Positions 61,101-64,000 of a DNA stretch of 64,000 nucleotides are shown one piece after another. The position numbers and the translations under genes are program-made. This DNA comes from Lishizhenia tianjinensis. GTDB taxonomy: Bacteria > Bacteroidota > Bacteroidia > Flavobacteriales_D > Crocinitomicaceae. How positions within the stretch are numbered: position 1 is the stretch's first letter; each line of letters begins with the position of its first letter. Below the pieces are notes generated by a model, which saw nothing but the letters and a program-made list of their open reading frames with translations, was not told the origin of the DNA and made no database searches. Location: the NCBI RefSeq assembly GCF_900116425.1, contig NZ_FPAS01000002.1:80537-144536 (forward strand), read 5' to 3'.

Positions 61101-63629
61101 ATGAAAACATCAATCCTAGCTTTATCACTAATTTTCACGGTTAATATTGTATTTTCACAAATATCCGAATATTTTAACAGTGAATTTGTTTTTCAAACTT
61201 CTTTATGGAAGGGAGATAGCAGTAAATTTACGATTAATTCCTTGGAACAGTTGCAATTGAACGACAATCAGGCGGGAATAGCATCATTAACTAAGGTTCA
61301 CCAACTCGATACTTTGAATTGGAAGCAGTGGGAATTTCAGTTGCGTTTGAATTTTAGTCCTTCCAGCGGAAATTACGCCCGTATTTATTTGGCATCACCA
61401 GACAGTGTACTTAACTCGAGTTCTCAAGGTTTGTATTTACAATTTGGAGAATCGGGGAGTGGCGATATAATACGATTCATACATGATACGGGAACGACAA
61501 CCGAATTAATGACAGGGCCTCCTAACCTCATTAATTCTTCTTTTGATATCCAAGTAAGAATTAGGGTAGACAGCTCCAACCTTTGGCGCCTGGAAATCTA
61601 TGACGAGCTTTTGTTTGAATATATAGTAGTGGATAGTGCATATGGCAGTTACAGCGTACCTGGTGAATATTTCGGATTGTATTATCAATACACCAGCTCT
61701 AATGCCACAAAGTTTTACCTGGATAATGTGATCGTTGGAAGTATACCTGTAGACACCTTTCCTCCTCAACTTTTGTCCCTTGAATATACCTATTCAGATC
61801 TACTTAGCTTTCAGTTTGAAGAAGAGCTGGATACAATTTCTCTAGATAGTATAGTCTTATCAAGTCCTGTCGGCAATCTTCCCGCATATGAGTTAGCGTT
61901 TGGACCAAATAATAAAGAATTACAGTTTAGTTTTTCCTCTCCTTTAGAAAACGACAGTGTTTATACGTTTATACTATCAGGCTACAAAGATGTTCTTTTT
62001 AATGAAGGTGACACCAGTTTACAGCTACATGTTTTATATGGAGAGCCATGCTTACAGGGTGATGTTATTTTCAACGAGCTGATGATAGATCCTTCACCGA
62101 GTTTAGGTTTACCAGAGGTGGAATACATAGAGCTATACAATCGATCGGAGAAGTTGATTAATCTGCATCAGTTCTTATTGGTAAATGATGAGGATACACT
62201 GTCCTTAGCTCAAGGTTGGTTAAGGCCTAATACTTATGTTCTGCTATGTTCTCCAGCGGATACCACTTATTTTACCAACTGCATAGGTGTTGTTTCTTTT
62301 CCCAATTTGAGTAACAATGAAGATAAGTTTGTTTTGATAGATACTTTGGGAGAAGTATTGGATGAAATTGCCTACAATGCGGACTATTTTCAGGGAGAAG
62401 TTGAAGCCGGAAATGGTCGAAGTTTGGCCCTTAAATTTCCCAACTATTTCTGTAAATCATCCCAAGCGTGGGAGGGGAGTTCAGCTCCCGTGGGTGGGAG
62501 TCCTGGAAAGGCAAATTTTAATGTACACTGGGAGTATGACACACAAGTTCCTCGAGTAGAGTTTATAGAGATCCTTGACACTTCAAGCCTAGGTTTTCAT
62601 TTTAATGAAAGCATGGAATACGCAGATTTTTCAGGTGATACGCTAATAATACCAGACGTTGAGGTTGTGGCTAGTGCGTGGCTAGATAATACTCTCAAGC
62701 TCCGATGGGCGCAAGCCTTTCCTCTTAATGAATATATAACATTAAAATTCCATCCTATAGCTGATTGCAATGGCAATTTTATGGATACAACGGTAAGCGT
62801 ACTTATACCTGATCGCGTCCAAACGGGTGATGTGATTATAAGTGAGGTGTTGTTTAACCCCGTAACGGGTGGTAGTGATTACGTTGAACTTTACAATCGA
62901 AGCGAAAAATATATTTCACTCAAAGGTGTTGGACTTGGTAAGAGCGAGGAGGATATGATTTTTATTGATACCCCTTTGATTCTCGCTCCGTATGCCTATG
63001 TCTATTTTTCGGCAGATGTAAGTTTTCAAGAAAAGCATTATCCTTTTGTTGGGGTTCAAAATGGATGGGAAATGAATTTACCTAATTTTCCAAACGACAG
63101 TGGTCGCGTAATTTTAGCCGATTCTTTTACGATTTATGACGTGTTTGTTTATTCAGAAAAAATGCATTTTCAATATTTCGAGGATGTCAACGGTGTTTCC
63201 TTGGAGCGCGTAAATTTGATGGAAGATGAGGCGCAATGGTACAGTGCAGGTAGCGCAGTGAATTATGGTACTCCTGGGTATAAAAACTCTCAATTCTCAA
63301 CGGTGGAGGGTACGGCTTCTCTTACAGTTTCGCCTCAAATTATCACACCAAATGGCGATGGGGAAAAAGATTTTACATCAATTTATTATTCGTTTGAGGC
63401 CCTTAAATATATGTTAACCCTGAAAATATACAATGAAGAGGGTGTGTTGGTTAAGATATTGAAAAACAATGTTTTAAATGGCGATTCTGGTTTTTCTAAC
63501 TGGTCAGGGTTTGATGAAAATAATCACTTGTGTGGCATAGGAAATTACATAGTTGTTGCAGAATTTCTTGACCTGGAGACACAGCAATTGCAAGTATGTC
63601 GACAAATTCTTATCTTGAGTGGGAAATAA
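61101..63629 (+). CDS. Secreted lamin-tail-domain protein with gliding-type C-terminus
   Basis: 842 residues. Signal peptide (about 1-19). A concanavalin-like beta-sandwich lies at about 30-215 (FNSEFVFQTSLW). Ig-like segments and two lamin-tail domains follow, at about 315-450 (GDVIFNELMIDPSPSLGLPEVEYIELYN) and about 585-725 (GDVIISEVLFNPVTGGSDYVELYN). The end, from about 745, reads SPQIITPNGDGEKDFTSI to ILILSGK, related to FlgD/gliding motility C-terminal domains and probably a T9SS signal. Surface role inferred; ligand unknown. Confidence 0.85.
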   Translation: MKTSILALSLIFTVNIVFSQISEYFNSEFVFQTSLWKGDSSKFTINSLEQLQLNDNQAGIASLTKVHQLDTLNWKQWEFQLRLNFSPSSGNYARIYLASPDSVLNSSSQGLYLQFGESGSGDIIRFIHDTGTTTELMTGPPNLINSSFDIQVRIRVDSSNLWRLEIYDELLFEYIVVDSAYGSYSVPGEYFGLYYQYTSSNATKFYLDNVIVGSIPVDTFPPQLLSLEYTYSDLLSFQFEEELDTISLDSIVLSSPVGNLPAYELAFGPNNKELQFSFSSPLENDSVYTFILSGYKDVLFNEGDTSLQLHVLYGEPCLQGDVIFNELMIDPSPSLGLPEVEYIELYNRSEKLINLHQFLLVNDEDTLSLAQGWLRPNTYVLLCSPADTTYFTNCIGVVSFPNLSNNEDKFVLIDTLGEVLDEIAYNADYFQGEVEAGNGRSLALKFPNYFCKSSQAWEGSSAPVGGSPGKANFNVHWEYDTQVPRVEFIEILDTSSLGFHFNESMEYADFSGDTLIIPDVEVVASAWLDNTLKLRWAQAFPLNEYITLKFHPIADCNGNFMDTTVSVLIPDRVQTGDVIISEVLFNPVTGGSDYVELYNRSEKYISLKGVGLGKSEEDMIFIDTPLILAPYAYVYFSADVSFQEKHYPFVGVQNGWEMNLPNFPNDSGRVILADSFTIYDVFVYSEKMHFQYFEDVNGVSLERVNLMEDEAQWYSAGSAVNYGTPGYKNSQFSTVEGTASLTVSPQIITPNGDGEKDFTSIYYSFEALKYMLTLKIYNEEGVLVKILKNNVLNGDSGFSNWSGFDENNHLCGIGNYIVVAEFLDLETQQLQVCRQILILSGK

Positions 63630-63638
63630 AATCTACTT

Positions 63639-64000
63639 ATGATGAAAGGAATGAAGAAAATGTTGGTTGCGCTTGCATTTATTGCAGGTGGAATTGGAGT
63701 TGCATCGGCGCAGAATTACAATAATGCGCTTGGTTTGCGATTTGGTTCATACGGAGATGGAGCTTTAAACTTAAAGCACATGTTAGGAGGTTCTAATGCG
63801 ATTGAAGCTACTTTAGGAGGTGGATCACATCACCTTTACTTAGAAGGACTTTACGAATGGAACTGGGATTTAAGCGGAGGTTTAAATTGGTATTTAGGTG
63901 CAGGTGCTGGAGCCTTTATGTGGGGTGATGGTCACAACAATGATAAATTCGAAGATGGATTTGCATTAAGTGCACGTGGAGTTATCGGTCTTGAATACAC
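63639..64000 (+). CDS. Outer membrane protein, cut by the window end
   Basis: First 120 codons of a gene that runs off the window. A signal peptide (MMKGMKKMLVALAFIAGGIGVASA) is followed by barrel-like strands (ALGLRFGSYGDGALNLKHM, GGLNWYLGAGAGAFMWG). Starts 9 bases after the lamin-tail gene. Small OmpA-like or OMP beta-barrel protein; full length unknown. Confidence 0.8.
   Translation, partial: MMKGMKKMLVALAFIAGGIGVASAQNYNNALGLRFGSYGDGALNLKHMLGGSNAIEATLGGGSHHLYLEGLYEWNWDLSGGLNWYLGAGAGAFMWGDGHNNDKFEDGFALSARGVIGLEY

Overview
The window looks like a chromosome segment of a marine- or freshwater-type Bacteroidota, most likely order Flavobacteriales (a Crocinitomicaceae- or Cryomorphaceae-like member is my inference). 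The signs are AT-rich DNA, no Shine-Dalgarno pattern, many start sites preceded by the Bacteroidota -7 element TAnnTTTG, type IX secretion (T9SS) cargo with type A or gliding-type C-terminal domains, a PorP/SprF protein, and a b558-type succinate dehydrogenase. No rRNA, tRNA, CRISPR array or canonical transposase was seen.

Layout. 1-4130: a 9-bp tandem repeat, radA, a long repeat-rich convergent gap, and dxs on the minus strand. 4131-13012: two T9SS surface proteins and a cation efflux gene. The first surface protein (4691-10081) is one frame broken by a single TAA inside a lectin-like domain. The cation diffusion facilitator gene is broken by a single TAG near its start. 13115-20656: a membrane LytTR regulator, a DUF2306-like membrane protein, ileS, a small T9SS protein and a GNAT acetyltransferase. 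20803-33759: a three-gene surface operon encoding a 3250-residue HYR-repeat adhesin with a gliding-type sorting domain, its PorP/SprF partner, and an OmpA/PD40/TPR protein. 33831-36473 (minus): gatC with a coupled small lipoprotein, an acyltransferase and a membrane protein. 36770-40682: the sdhCAB operon, split by a four-helix-bundle (S23/IVP family) gene between inverted repeats. 41021-48461: a small cytosolic protein, a TonB-type receptor, an M1 aminopeptidase and two small membrane proteins. 48582-52059 (minus): arsC-like, EamA transporter, yicC, gmk and nadD in one run. 52398-55101 (minus): a barrel protein, an M42 aminopeptidase, and tadA coupled to a 57-residue membrane protein. 55216-64000: small Cys proteins, a lipoprotein, galE coupled to a barrel protein, a DUF3050 protein, asd, a lamin-tail surface protein, and a barrel protein cut by the window edge.

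Most genes are core metabolism or envelope biology. The unusual content is in the giant secreted repeat proteins and in the gaps, which hold several families of short word-like repeats: arrays of a 9-bp TTGAATCNT word, GATAAGTCAAAAGTG words that also flank the four-helix-bundle gene, and a GC-richer dispersed element. The four-helix-bundle gene with its inverted flanks inside sdhCAB, with solo flank copies nearby, is the best candidate for an undescribed mobile unit.
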